A stretch of 55,829 nt of DNA from contig CDRNVI010000101.1 in NCBI GenBank assembly GCA_977017575.1, forward strand, positions 1 to 55,829, in the 5' to 3' direction. The notes below the pieces were generated by a model. It did not search any database. It had not been told where the DNA came from and worked only from the letters and a program-made list of their open reading frames with translations. This DNA comes from Paramoeba atlantica (lineage: Eukaryota > Discosea). Positions 28,491 through 38,399 of this stretch are shown piece after piece. The position numbers and the translations under genes were made by a program. Each line of letters starts with the position of its first letter. Position 1 is the stretch's first letter.

Positions 28491-31163
28491 CGAGCGAACG
28501 CGGGCACAAATTAAGGAATGTCGCAAAGCGATCAAGCTGAGGGAGGAGGAAGCTACAATGCAACGCAGAGATCTAGATGAAAGATGGGCCGCACAGAGAT
28601 TCTCTAGAAACTCGTGGACCGCGGCATCCGAAACGATTGATAAACCTAACGGAAGAGAGGTAGAAAACACCGCATTTCCCACCTGTGACAGATCTAGCAT
28701 TGAATCATACTTTCAAGAAAGTTTTACCCCCAATGAGCAATCCTCGCGTCTCCCTCCTTCAGATCTACTAGGTCCGACAGCTAGCCAGCCAATGCAATGG
28801 AACCCGATCTCCCGTGAGGATGTCACTGCAGCTGTCACAATGAAGCGCAACGCCAGTTCTCCAGGAACCGACACGATAACTAACAAAATACTCAAAAACT
28901 GCCCATCGACACACGAATACTTTGCATCTGTGTTCAACGATATAATGACTTTCTCTGTGTGCCCGCTATCATGGAAAACCGCAGTAACCAGGCTGATATA
29001 TAAAGCAGGTAGCAAAGAAAATCCGAAAAACTGGCGCCCGATCTCCCTTACTAGTGCTCTAGGTAAAACCTTTCACACGATCATCGCACATCGACTGACT
29101 CAACACCTGACTGAACACCATGTCATTGACCCTCAAATACAAAAAGGCTTTCTCCCTTCCATTAACGGTACACTGGAACACACCCAAACTCTTTGCTCAC
29201 TCCTGCGACATTACCAGAAACACAAAACTCAATATTGCCTCGCACAACTCGACCTGAGCAATGCCTTCGGGTCTGTCCCACATCATATCATACATGCCGC
29301 TCTGAAATGGGCCCAAGTACCGCCGGAGGTCATCCACTACATCAAAAATACCCTAACGGATGCGCACATGCGCATTAAGTGCTAGGAAGGTCTTACGCAA
29401 CCTATCTCTATACGAAAAGGTGTCCTCCAAGGGGATACCCTCTCTCCTATTGTCTTCCTGATAGTGATGTAAATTGTTTTGCGATATGTCCGATTCTCCT
29501 GCCCCCACTTCGGTATGAAACTCCCAAACGGTCTGAACAACTTCCTTAAGGCTTTTGCTGATAACTTAACTATTCTTACTGAAAGCGACGGAGACATGCA
29601 AAACGCACTTGATGCAGTTACCAAAGTGCTGGGCGAGCTAGGCCTTAAGATTAACGTGAACAAGAGTCGAATACAGTGCATGAGCACCCGTAAAGGCGAG
29701 GAACATCCAGGCTATATGACAAGACGTCCGGAAATAAAAGTCTACGGAGAGACCATACCACACATATGTGATGTCGGTAGCACCTTCCTCGGGATGACCT
29801 TGGCACCGGGGTCCCAACAACTGAAAGAGCTGTTTCGTAAACTCGACTCAAAACTAAAACAGTGGATGGAGAACATCACACAAAGTGCCCACAGCCTTCC
29901 CGCTAAGCTTTTGATGTACAAAAATGCCGTTCTCTCACGTCTCCGTTTTCAGTTCGTTATTCACCCGTCGTTAATTTCACCCATCGTTATTCGGATCCGT
30001 GCTACGCCTTCAGAAGCGAGCCACGTCTCACATACGGAAATGGATAAACATGGCGTGTGCCGGAAGCTCTGAAGTCCTGTACTCTTGCCGAGGCTGGAAC
30101 CTTACGAGCCTGTCAAAACTTTGGTACGAATGCACGGGAGAATCTATGACGCAAATGAACAAATCCAAAGATCCAAATGTCCTACATACACTTCGCATAC
30201 GCATACAGGAAGAGCAACACAAACGTCAAAGAGGTCAAATATGACCCGCTACTTTAATTACAGAACATCTGGATGATCCCCGAATGACTCATCAACGGCT
30301 TCGTGAAGCACATGAGGAGCAGCAACGCGCGCCCATCGCAGCCCTATGGTGGCAATTTCCTACGGATCCAGAAATGGCCCAAGAATTCGCTTCTGCCATA
30401 AATGGGATCCGGAATGCGAAGATCTCCCGCTTTGTAGCATCCGTCATGACTCTTACACCGCTCCCTTCCCGAGCAGCGCTTGTTCAATGGGGCCGCAGCA
30501 CCTACAGTAACATGAAATGCCCTATTTGCAACGACCGAGTGCAAACCGTCAGACACACCCTTTCCGCCTGCACCACTTCACTTCAGCAAGGACGATATAC
30601 TTTCCGTCATAACCTTGTCCTTGCCGAATTTGCGAAACATATTAGGGAAGCACAGGGAACTGAGTTTTCATATTTCGACCTACCAGGAGAGCGTAACCCA
30701 CCAGCTTGGCTGAGGGAACACGATACACTGCTCCGTCCCGACGGTTACATTAAACTTCACAATGGGACAGAGTTCCTCATCGAACTCACAGTCCCATGGG
30801 AGGAGAATGCGGAGAACGCTCATCGGAGAAAATCCGAGAAGTACAACATCCTTTTACATACACGGCGACAGGAAAACCCGGACACCTACATAATAGCCTT
30901 TGAAATAGGTGCCCGGGGATTCCCCAATGGGTCATGCAAATATAGTAATGCCATCTTTAACGGCGACCATATTTTGGCCACAAAGTGTCGAGAAAGCATG
31001 ACACAGATGGCCCTCAGGGGGAGTTACATACTCTGGGCTCGCCGAAATGAGGCGACATGGTCGGAGGAGGAAACGTATTGACATTGTCTTCTAAAAAGGG
31101 GGCAATCCCGATGAATGCGGGTCATACCCCCGACTTACTCTACTGGAAAGTATGAAAAATAAA
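28491..31163 (+). mobile_element. LINE copy 1, R2-type endonuclease, 5'-truncated
   Basis: A non-LTR retrotransposon lacking about the first 770 codons of its ORF. Reverse-transcriptase motifs in order: NPKNWRPISLTSALGKTFH, YCLAQLDLSNAFGSVPHHI (catalytic Asp), GVLQGDTLSPIVF, KAFADNLTIL (the FADD box with Asp to Asn). The C-terminal part (30284-31081) has a CCHC finger, CPICNDRVQTVRHTLSAC, and a restriction-like endonuclease core (LLRPDGYIKL then IELTVPWEENAENAHRRKSE), the R2/CRE layout. Breaks: TAG at 29383-29385, TAA near 29470, a frameshift near 29990, and TGA at 30242-30244. The 3' end is A-rich (TGAAAAATAAA). It is nearly identical to copy 2, including all four breaks. Confidence 0.85.
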
Positions 31164-31292
31164 GATCTATTTACAGCTATTTCTACTTTGGGACCCTGCA
31201 GTTTGTGACATGTTTTCGCATTTGTACGACGACTGTTTCACTCCTTTCGTAACGAACCTGCAACAGGCATCTCCATTTATTTTAAATACATT

Positions 31293-31904
31293 TCAAGACT
31301 CCTTTTGAACCCATAATGCAGGAATCTTCCACCATGCTTTAGTTGGAAAAATACTGCGAGCTATTGTTCCATTAAGCCCAGGATTCCCCAGTATAGCGAG
31401 TGTAGCAGTGGGCTTTGCAAGACTCGAGTGCACCAGACAGGAAAGATCCACAAATCCTGTGAATCGACAATTCGATACATTTAATATATTAATGTTGGGG
31501 GGTAGATGGGTCAAGTCCAGCTCCCCTGTAAATAAATTGTTTTGAACCCACAAGTTCAGTAAAAGTTCAGGCAAGGTTGCGAAGTCAACATCGCCACCCA
31601 ACTGATTCGTCATCACCCGGGCTCGTTGCATCGTACGCGGCAAATGCAGCCAACGTAATGACCCTTTCAGCGCACGTGAATACCATCTTACTTCGCTTAT
31701 ACTTTTAGATTCGTCACATTCCACACCGTTCCACTCGCAGGCAGGCGTATGCGTATCCCACGAGGGGTGCGGGTTCCTAACACCACGGACAAATTTAGCA
31801 AGTTCGTATTCTTGCGGCAGAGCAACGCCCTTTACCTTACCTGCGCGTGTCGCTGAGGATGTAGCATCGGCTGCCTCACACAATAGGAGCGAAGAACGTG
31901 TCAT
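31293..31904 (-). CDS. LRR-family protein, subfamily B
   Basis: An intact 203-aa ORF starting MTRSSLLLCEAADATSSATR. The block GKVKGVALPQEYELAKFVRG and the cap ACEWNGVEC (C56, C63) precede LRR units LPRTMQRARVMTNQLGG, LPELLLNLWVQNNLFTG and LPPNINILNVSNCRFTG, and the end GNPGLNGTIARSIFPTKAWW. Its first ~130 codons are almost identical to the broken copy at 45067-45475, so these split recently. LINE copy 1 lies tail-to-tail about 130 bp downstream. No signal peptide is obvious; function unknown. Confidence 0.8.
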   Translation of the reverse strand: MTRSSLLLCEAADATSSATRAGKVKGVALPQEYELAKFVRGVRNPHPSWDTHTPACEWNGVECDESKSISEVRWYSRALKGSLRWLHLPRTMQRARVMTNQLGGDVDFATLPELLLNLWVQNNLFTGELDLTHLPPNINILNVSNCRFTGFVDLSCLVHSSLAKPTATLAILGNPGLNGTIARSIFPTKAWWKIPALWVQKES

Positions 31905-32216
31905 AATATTCTCGGGAGTGAACTCGGATGAATCAAGACTAGTTCTAGAACAAAAAACATTGCAATCGAAGTTCTCTCAATCGTTTTCCGTACATTGTGC
32001 TGCCCCGCACATAAATAAACTTATAAATGACTATGCAGTTTATCATACCCCCGGTATTCTGCGAAAGTACGGATACCTTATGTTAAATAGCACTATGTAA
32101 TTGCTGATTAAGTTGATTTGATGATCATGCGCTCGTTGGCACAGATATAATTCCCCTATTGCGATGGCCGATATCACCACGAAGGTCCACTCGGGCCCTA
32201 CATTGGGTCCACTGTA
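31905..32216. other. Intergenic, nothing recognised
   Basis: Upstream of the LRR gene. No element ends or RNA genes recognised. Confidence 0.3.
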
Positions 32217-32733
32217 AACCCTGTTCTGGGTTAATGTGCCTATAGCTAATTATTGTGCCGGGGGGCACAATAAGTGGGAAGGACCGCTATTATTATGCCC
32301 CCCGCAAGTAAAAAGGGGTCTTAAGACAATTTTCGCGACTGCTGCAGACGAGGCATTGCGGTAGTCGAAAAATCTAAACCAAAAAATTCATCACGTTGGC
32401 TCGGCATTGACATTTCATAAATATTTTCGGCCTCTATAACAAAAAGGCACTGCGAAGCGGCGCCATTTTTTTTGGGGGCTTTTTCACGAAGGCTAATTAA
32501 AGGGCTGAAACCAGTAAAATGCAAACCCAGGTAAATACAGTCAGGTCCCAAGAGAAACCAATGGCAAAGGTATTTGGCGTTTTTTCGGTTATGGAGTTCG
32601 CTGGAGGATCCGGGTAGGGGGTCTAGGAGGCTACAGTGGGATATATGGAAGGTATTCGGGGTGACTATAGCCACGTATTTTGCCTATAGCTGGTTATTGT
32701 GCCGGGGGGGGGCACAATTACTCGGAACAGGGT
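32217..32733. mobile_element. ~517-bp TA-flanked MITE (TTGTGCC family)
   Basis: The left end AACCCTGTTCTGGGTTAATG after TA 32215-32216 and the inverted right end CTCGGAACAGGGTT before TA 32734-32735 pair with several mismatches. Subterminally TGCCTATAGCTAATTATTGT (32236) and TGCCTATAGCTGGTTATTGT (32680) are direct copies. The palindrome TTGTGCCGGGGGGCACAA lies near 32253, and GCGAAGCGGCGCC (32453) stands where other elements have the GC hairpin. No ORF. Confidence 0.5.
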
Positions 32734-33042
32734 TATTTTGTAATTAATGAGCAGATGTGGGTGAGGCCAAAACGAGATCACGCGAGATCACATGAGATCG
32801 CGCTAGCCCCTCAAATGAAGCATTTTGTTTTCGCAAATCGAAGAAAAGAACCGAATTAGAAGTTTTAACTAGAAGACCTTTCTGTTGGAGAGGGGTTACG
32901 TTCTAAACATCGAAATGTAAAAGGGGTTCTGACAAGACACATACATGTACGATCGAGGGGTCACCGCAACTACTTTGTCTCTTGCAAAAGGATTGATAAA
33001 TACTTCTACAAGTACGTTACTTGTAGAAACTCTGAGAGAATG

Positions 33043-33762
33043 TTACTCTACAACAACAAGATTCGTGTTCGAAACAATCTTAAGTATATTTTTTTGTAAC
33101 TCTGGATGAAGTTTACTCACTGCTATTGTACCTTCGAGAAGGGTATTGTTCTCTAATGATAAACTCTCAAGGTTTTCGGGAAAAAATGAGAAATCAACGA
33201 ATCCTTCAAAAGTATTGTCGGCCAAGTATAAAGCTTCCAGAGTGCGAGGAAGTGCCCCGAAATTAAGTTTTCCTGTCAATAAATTATCACTGATGTCCAA
33301 ATACCACAAATCAGCAGGTAACTGTGTAAGGCATACATCACCATACAATTTATTTCTCTCCAGCCATGCGGCATTCAAACATTGCGGGAGCTCTGTGAGA
33401 TCCGGATTTCCTGTGAACGTATTTCTCCCCAGAAAAAAATCTGTCAGCTCTTCTAATCGAGAAAAATCGCTGAGTCCTATTTCACCACCGACAGAGTTGT
33501 ATTCAATGTCAAAACTGGAAACGGATCTTGGAATATACTGAAATTTCATGAATCCTGTTAACTTTTTACCACTCCAGCGTACCTCTTTAATTAGCTTATC
33601 TGCATCGCACGCTATGCCTTCCCATTCACAAGCCGAGCGGTCTGCGGTCCAACTCGCTGCTCGGTTGTGTAAACCACTAGTGAGTCTCTCAAGATCGAAT
33701 TCTTGTAGCACATTCACTGCACGAACCTTTGACGGACATGTTGAACGTTGAGGGTGATCCAT
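33043..33762 (-). CDS. LRR-family protein
   Basis: An intact 239-aa ORF, start MDHPQRSTCPSKVRAVNVLQ. The block VLQEFDLERLTSGLHN and the cap ACEWEGIAC (C45, C52) are followed by units such as LPQCLNAAWLERNKLYG, LPADLWYLDISDNLLTG, LPRTLEALYLADNTFEG and FPENLESLSLENN, and the end NTNLVVVE. It is full-length and similar in architecture to the 11.6 kb protein, but clearly diverged from it, so this is an older paralog. Gln replaces Pro in the usual LPQE start (LQE). No transmembrane segment. The phosphatase gene follows upstream in coding orientation. Confidence 0.8.
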   Translation of the reverse strand: MDHPQRSTCPSKVRAVNVLQEFDLERLTSGLHNRAASWTADRSACEWEGIACDADKLIKEVRWSGKKLTGFMKFQYIPRSVSSFDIEYNSVGGEIGLSDFSRLEELTDFFLGRNTFTGNPDLTELPQCLNAAWLERNKLYGDVCLTQLPADLWYLDISDNLLTGKLNFGALPRTLEALYLADNTFEGFVDFSFFPENLESLSLENNTLLEGTIAVSKLHPELQKNILKIVSNTNLVVVE

Positions 33763-34061
33763 TTTGCGGGAGAAGGTTCAGATATTCGGTAGGTAAAATA
33801 GACAATAGAATATAAACTTATATTGCTCTTTTGGTAATCAACATGCATGTAGCAGTGTTTGGAAGTTCGTCCCAATGCAATGCATCTCCAACCGGTAAAA
33901 CCATTTGAAAAAATAATGAGTATCGTATACCATATACCAAGAGTCAAGTGTACCATATACCAGTGTAAAGTACAGGTTAAGGCAAACCTAAACATTTACT
34001 TACTCTTTCGGTTCGCTCATCTCGCCTGGTCGGCTTTGTACACAAATGGGATACCGCACCG

Positions 34062-36155
34062 CTACCCGTTGGCACGTCCCCACGTAGAGCAGCGAATGTA
34101 CCTTGCCTGCACGCCCTCCTCCGTTTCCCCGTCGTCGTACTCTACGCGATATTGAATGTGTTGAGGCGACACCGATCGGTTCGGTTTCACAGGCGACAGC
34201 GCTATAATTTTTGCCCGACACCACAGTGTGCCTTGTTGCCACCGCACCTCCACGGTATCCCCCACATTATATGGGGCTGCTTTTTGTGTGTTTTCAAATC
34301 CTATCGGGTTGGAAGGGGTTTCGAGGCTCAGCCTTGTTGTCGAAGCCATAAAGGTCTCGGATTTGGATGACTCGGAAAGTCCAGATACGCCGGTAAAGGG
34401 TAACAGGGTAGTGCTGGAGATATTCGAATCGGGTTTCACATCCGTCCGTTTTCGTATACGCGTCGTTTCGGGGGAGTACACCTCCCTTCTCCTGTCACTG
34501 TCTTTGTTGGTAAAATTTGCTATCTTGGGCTCCGGCATGTCAGGAGCAGAGTGTGCAGTGACGTTCGGAGAGTGGGGATACTCGTTTTGATTTTTCGTCT
34601 TTCTGCATTCAGGCTCCTTGACGCAGCCATAATCCATATCCAAACAAAAGCGCGTGCCCTCCTCGAGATAATGTCGTGGATTCAGCACAATGAGCACCAC
34701 CGAAATGTCATCATGGAAGTGACGACGTTTCCCACATGGGATGGAGAGTAGATCGGGAAGACTCATGGCGTGAGCCGAGGCCACTTTGGTGCGCAGTGCG
34801 TGTCGGATTAAGTCCGCGGGCACGGCGCTGCACCACTCACTGGCATCCGCAGCCTCGGGTCGTGCAAAAACCCGGAAAGGGCTGGATGCGGTCGAAGAGT
34901 CACGATGACGTACAAAGGAGGGAAACTGAGACTCGGCTGGGGTGTGTTTGTGAGTTGAAGGCAATTCTTTTGACTCCGAGGACGCCTTAATTTGTTCGTC
35001 TCTCCACACAACGCTTTTGGAGTGATTCTCCAAGTCTCGGTCCTGCAGGCATTCATCGGTAAATCGTTGAGCGGCTCTCCTTAACAGCACGTCCGTGAGA
35101 TACACAATCTCCTCATTTGTGAGTAAATTATGTAACCCATCGGACATCAAAACTACAAAAAGATCACTAACGGAGACCAGACGAGAAGTAATCTCCGGGC
35201 TGGCATGGATATAAGGGATATAATCGGAATACGGCGTCATGGAGAGATTTTTATGTTTTAAATAACCGTCCCCGAGACTCCGGGTGACCATTAAGCTCCC
35301 CGCAACCCGCAAAGGGGCGCCTGGGACTTTCAAATGGAAAGGAGTACGGCGTAGGGGGGTGGGATCCGAGGTGCGGGCTTGAAGATCGGAAACCTCGGAT
35401 TCGTTCTCAACATCGTGGTCCCGGGTCAGGGGAATGGCCTCGAGTATGGAGATGTATCCGTTCTGTGAGATAGAACAGCTGCGCGTGCTCGAAATCCTGG
35501 ACACGGGTGGTTCCATAGCAGAAAACGAAAATGGCTTTGATTTTTTTGACGCGGGTGAAATGATCCGGATTTTTTCTTCCTCCGCGAATTGCAAGGATGC
35601 GGATTGAGACGCCCTTTTTTCTTTTGAATTTTTACAGAACTGTGCTTCGTTATTTTCCAAATTAGCGTTTCCATACTCCCGAACAATACGCATCCTACTT
35701 CCTGACCTTCCTTTAGAAATTTTCATTTCCTTCGACATTTTCTCATTTTTTTCTGTTTCTTCTTCTCGCGTAATGCGACGGCGACACAACACAGCTCGAC
35801 AGTCCCCGACATGGGCTGTCGTAATCCGCTCTTTTCCCAACACCAACGTCAGAGCACACGCCCCGGATGTCTTCTTCCGTACCCCCTCCGTAGCCAGAAA
35901 TTCCCTGTCCATGTTCTCGTAGCTCGCGCGTAACGCTGCCTCGATGGAGCTCGCGTTTGTATTGTGGATTTGAGAAAAATAAGTATCCGCAATTTCGGGA
36001 AATTCTGCAGCACAATAGGAGGAGCATACCGGCCCTCCGTGGCCATCAAACAAGGAGAACAAGGCAAGGCTTTGGTTGCGAACATAGCCGAAGCAAGCGC
36101 GGTCCTCGTTGTGGGTGTTGGCTGCGACGGTCGCGAAAGAAACAGGGCGCGTCAT
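34062..36155 (-). CDS. PP2C-type Ser/Thr phosphatase with Tudor-like C-terminus
   Basis: A 697-aa protein. Metal-dependent phosphatase motifs: HNEDRACFG (residues 15-23), LFDGHGG (35-41), AHVGDCRAVLC (114-124), VAGSLMVTRSLGDGYL (284-299), VVLMSDGLHNLL (334-345) and HDDISVVLIVL (481-491). All metal-coordinating Asp residues I would look for are present, so it should be active on phosphoserine/threonine. A Lys/Glu/Ser-rich insertion (residues ~126-270) splits the fold. The tail (~627-690) begins YNVGDTVEVRWQQGTLWCRA and has YRVEYDDGETEEGV, the pattern of Tudor/agenet modules that bind methylated or chromatin proteins. A phosphatase with its own chromatin-reader-like tail is unusual. Start at the first ATG, six residues before the phosphatase fold. 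Confidence 0.9.
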   Translation of the reverse strand: MTRPVSFATVAANTHNEDRACFGYVRNQSLALFSLFDGHGGPVCSSYCAAEFPEIADTYFSQIHNTNASSIEAALRASYENMDREFLATEGVRKKTSGACALTLVLGKERITTAHVGDCRAVLCRRRITREEETEKNEKMSKEMKISKGRSGSRMRIVREYGNANLENNEAQFCKNSKEKRASQSASLQFAEEEKIRIISPASKKSKPFSFSAMEPPVSRISSTRSCSISQNGYISILEAIPLTRDHDVENESEVSDLQARTSDPTPLRRTPFHLKVPGAPLRVAGSLMVTRSLGDGYLKHKNLSMTPYSDYIPYIHASPEITSRLVSVSDLFVVLMSDGLHNLLTNEEIVYLTDVLLRRAAQRFTDECLQDRDLENHSKSVVWRDEQIKASSESKELPSTHKHTPAESQFPSFVRHRDSSTASSPFRVFARPEAADASEWCSAVPADLIRHALRTKVASAHAMSLPDLLSIPCGKRRHFHDDISVVLIVLNPRHYLEEGTRFCLDMDYGCVKEPECRKTKNQNEYPHSPNVTAHSAPDMPEPKIANFTNKDSDRRREVYSPETTRIRKRTDVKPDSNISSTTLLPFTGVSGLSESSKSETFMASTTRLSLETPSNPIGFENTQKAAPYNVGDTVEVRWQQGTLWCRAKIIALSPVKPNRSVSPQHIQYRVEYDDGETEEGVQARYIRCSTWGRANG

Positions 36156-36408
36156 ATAAAATCGTACAAAGTATACCGCAAGGTGATATAAATGGTAAGT
36201 CGGAGTTGTGAGTTAGCACTAATTCTTCTTAAACCACCGGTGTGAACTGTAGTTAAGGTTGGTGAAAGAAAATGATAATATAATAATAATAATAATGATC
36301 ATATAATAATAAAGTTTACTTTCTGCAATATTACACATATAACTATGAACTAAAACTAGAAAGATATAGAAAATTTATTGCTTTAGTCTTCCACGGTTAT
36401 CAGCGTGT

Positions 36409-36866
36409 TCACCCAACTTTTCTGTCCAGTGCAGCAAAGTGTTTCTGTCCCTCTAATAGCCAACGGTAGCCCTGTAAGACGAACCTGTTCATACATTTCT
36501 CGATTATCGTCCAACAACAAACCATGCAATCCCCACGGAAGAGCAGCAAAATCGAAAAACCCCGAAAAACGATTTTTAGATATACTGTAGATAAGAAGGC
36601 TAACGATCGAGGGAGAAGTGATACATCAATTTCCCCAGTAAATAGATTTCCTGTTAAACAAAACGATTCCAGTCCAGGGGGCAAAACTGTAAAGTCCACT
36701 GACCCCGCAAGTCCGCAATAAGCAGCAGAAAAATGAATGATTATTGATGGAAAGTGCTCCCACTTTAGGTTTCCACCCAGATCGTACAAGGCCCATTGTA
36801 TTTCATCGATGTTACCAGAGGAGCTTTGCATTGTTTTTATGCCATTCCACTCACATACAGGATCCT
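36409..36866 (-). pseudogene. LRR-family pseudogene, 5'-truncated
   Basis: The frame runs from a cap remnant (DPVCEWNGIKT) through LRR units: LPPGLESFCLTGNLFTG and VSLLPRSLAFLSTVYL. The LRR pattern is lost after ~60 residues (HFAALDRKVG tail in another frame). At 36866 the N-terminal block ends abruptly at the edge of a Tc1-like remnant, so insertion or deletion there removed it. This is a remnant of a further paralog. Confidence 0.65.
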
Positions 36867-37385
36867 AACATTATTCGAAATTCTTCATTATCAATAGCAT
36901 TCTTACGTATGTATTTTATACGTTCTAACCCTCCTGTCTCCCGGTGGCGTTTAACCCATCGAGAGACAGTTGCTTCACTTCATTTCGTAAAAGCAGCACT
37001 GTCTGCAATCGAACGCCTCTGGTTTTGTATCTCATGGAGGCAAATTACACGTGTTTCATAAGTGATTTGTTGCGTCCAGAAGGTGCGCCTCTGGCGGCGA
37101 AGTGTTTTCGGCATAAAATGGGTTAGAAAGAGTTAAATGGTATTTTATTCATAGTTTGATGCGCTAGAATGACAAAAAATGATAAAAATCTGATTTTTTG
37201 CAGAATTTGTGGTTAAGAATTTCAGTAATTTATTCTCAAGTCGTCATATCAGCTTCAGGGGCGGCAACAATGGTGCCAGTAGTCTTAAAATTTCGAGATC
37301 TGTTGAATGCCGTAGGAATTAGGTCAAAAGCTCGCACGATACAAATTTTAGACCCCCCCACCTTTTTCGTGACCCCCCCTGTATA
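36867..37385 (-). mobile_element. Tc1-like transposon remnant
   Basis: Minus-strand coding near 37110-36870 reads MPKTLRRQRR, ETRVICLHEIQNQRRSIADS and ATVSRWVKRHRETGGLERI, the DNA-binding half of a Tc1-like transposase, with one stop inside. The catalytic half is missing. Upstream, 37340-37385 holds a terminus CAGGGGGGGTCACGAAAAAG (inverted) bordered by TA. The region from ~37036 on is duplicated at 43335. Confidence 0.6.
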
Positions 37386-37493
37386 GTGGCGATGCCGCAT
37401 TTTATGCATACCCCCCTACTATTCGCAATAAAAAAAGTTAAGAACACGATCCTACGAATATTGAGACGGATAGGTTCGCGTAATAAATACGTT

Positions 37494-38314
37494 TCAAGAC
37501 TCTTCTTGAATCCACGACGGAGGAATGTTCCACCATGCTCGAGTAGGCATGTGACTGCGGGCTATTGTTCCATTAAGCCCAGGATTCCCTGTTATGTCGA
37601 ATCCAGCAACAGGCTTTGCAAGATTCGAGTGCACCAGACAGGAAAGATCCACAAATCCGGTGAATTGACAATTGGATAGTGTTTTATCATGCACTTATAG
37701 TGCAGAGATTTACTCACCATGTCCTTATCCCGCATACGCCGGGTGGATCATGTGAGGTTTCGTCCTCGCCGGAGGTGTGCGGGTGCGGAGAGCTGGCGTC
37801 CCAGGTGCAGAGAGCTCGGTTGTCATGTGCAGGTGCAGAGAGCCGGATGCGTAATCCCCATATTACAGTTTCGGGGGCAATCCGGGTGCAGAGAGCTGCG
37901 ACAGAGCCGAGGTGCGGAGAGCTGGGCGACCGCCAGGTGCAGAGAACCGAGTCTCGTCGGCGGAGGACACGTCTAGTGGTCCTCAAGGGAGGCCACCGTG
38001 ACGCATGGCCCTCTCGGAGAGGAAAAAGACAAGTCGAAAAAAGCCGAGAGGGGGAAGCACACTCACTCCAGGGGAGTGAGTCGGGGAGGGGTGAAGTGGT
38101 GAAAGCGCGTCCCCTGCTTCAGCGACAAGAGGGACAGTTCCGACCTTAGTGCCGGCCGGCAACGGGCATGAAAATACAGTAAGAGTATGCCCGTTGCCGG
38201 GGAAAGAAAGGATGAACTAAGGAAAAAGTACCAACAAGGTACAGAAACTGTATCTTTAACACATCAATGTTGGGAGGTAAATGAGCAAAGTCCAGCTCGC
38301 CTGTGAATAAATTG
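37494..38314 (-). pseudogene. LRR pseudogene split by a 574-bp insertion and LINE copy 2
   Basis: The C-terminal LRR part (37494-37678: CQFTGFVDLSCLVHSNLAKP and GNPGLNGTIARSHMPT) is cut at 37678. The next part of the same gene resumes at 38253-38314 (coding for the LPPN/FTGELDFAHL stretch), where LINE copy 2 begins. The upstream part is absent here. It was a subfamily B member like 26.9 and 31.3 kb. Confidence 0.75.
37679..38252 (-). mobile_element. 574-bp structured non-autonomous element, copy A
   Basis: Inserted within an LRR gene. Read on the minus strand it starts TACAGTTTCTGTACCTTGTT, the same ~20 nt as the 5' end of LINE copy 2 (43322 to 43303). Further in are hairpins: CCGGCAACGGGCAT with a perfect inverted partner (38157-38201), CCCTCTCGG/CCGAGAGGG (38009-38053) and ACTCACTCC/GGAGTGAGT (38062-38084). 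A motif GGTGCAGAGAGC, or close variants, occurs seven times between 37770 and 37960. No ORF is conserved. It may be a short partner using the LINE machinery or an unrelated structured insert. Confidence 0.6.
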
Positions 38315-38399
38315 TTTTTATTTTTTCATACTTTCCAGTAGAGTAAGTCGGGGGTATGACCCGCATTCAACGGGATTGCCCCCTTTTTAGAAGACAATG

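Noticed and set aside
28381-31081. Altered genetic code explaining the LINE stops
   Set aside because: TAG, TAA and TGA all occur as breaks, a frameshift is present too, and host genes end normally with the same codons.
37679-38149. 156-codon ORF in the 574-bp insert
   Set aside because: It spans several perfect hairpins and repeats; structure explains the sequence better than coding, and other frames are open as well.
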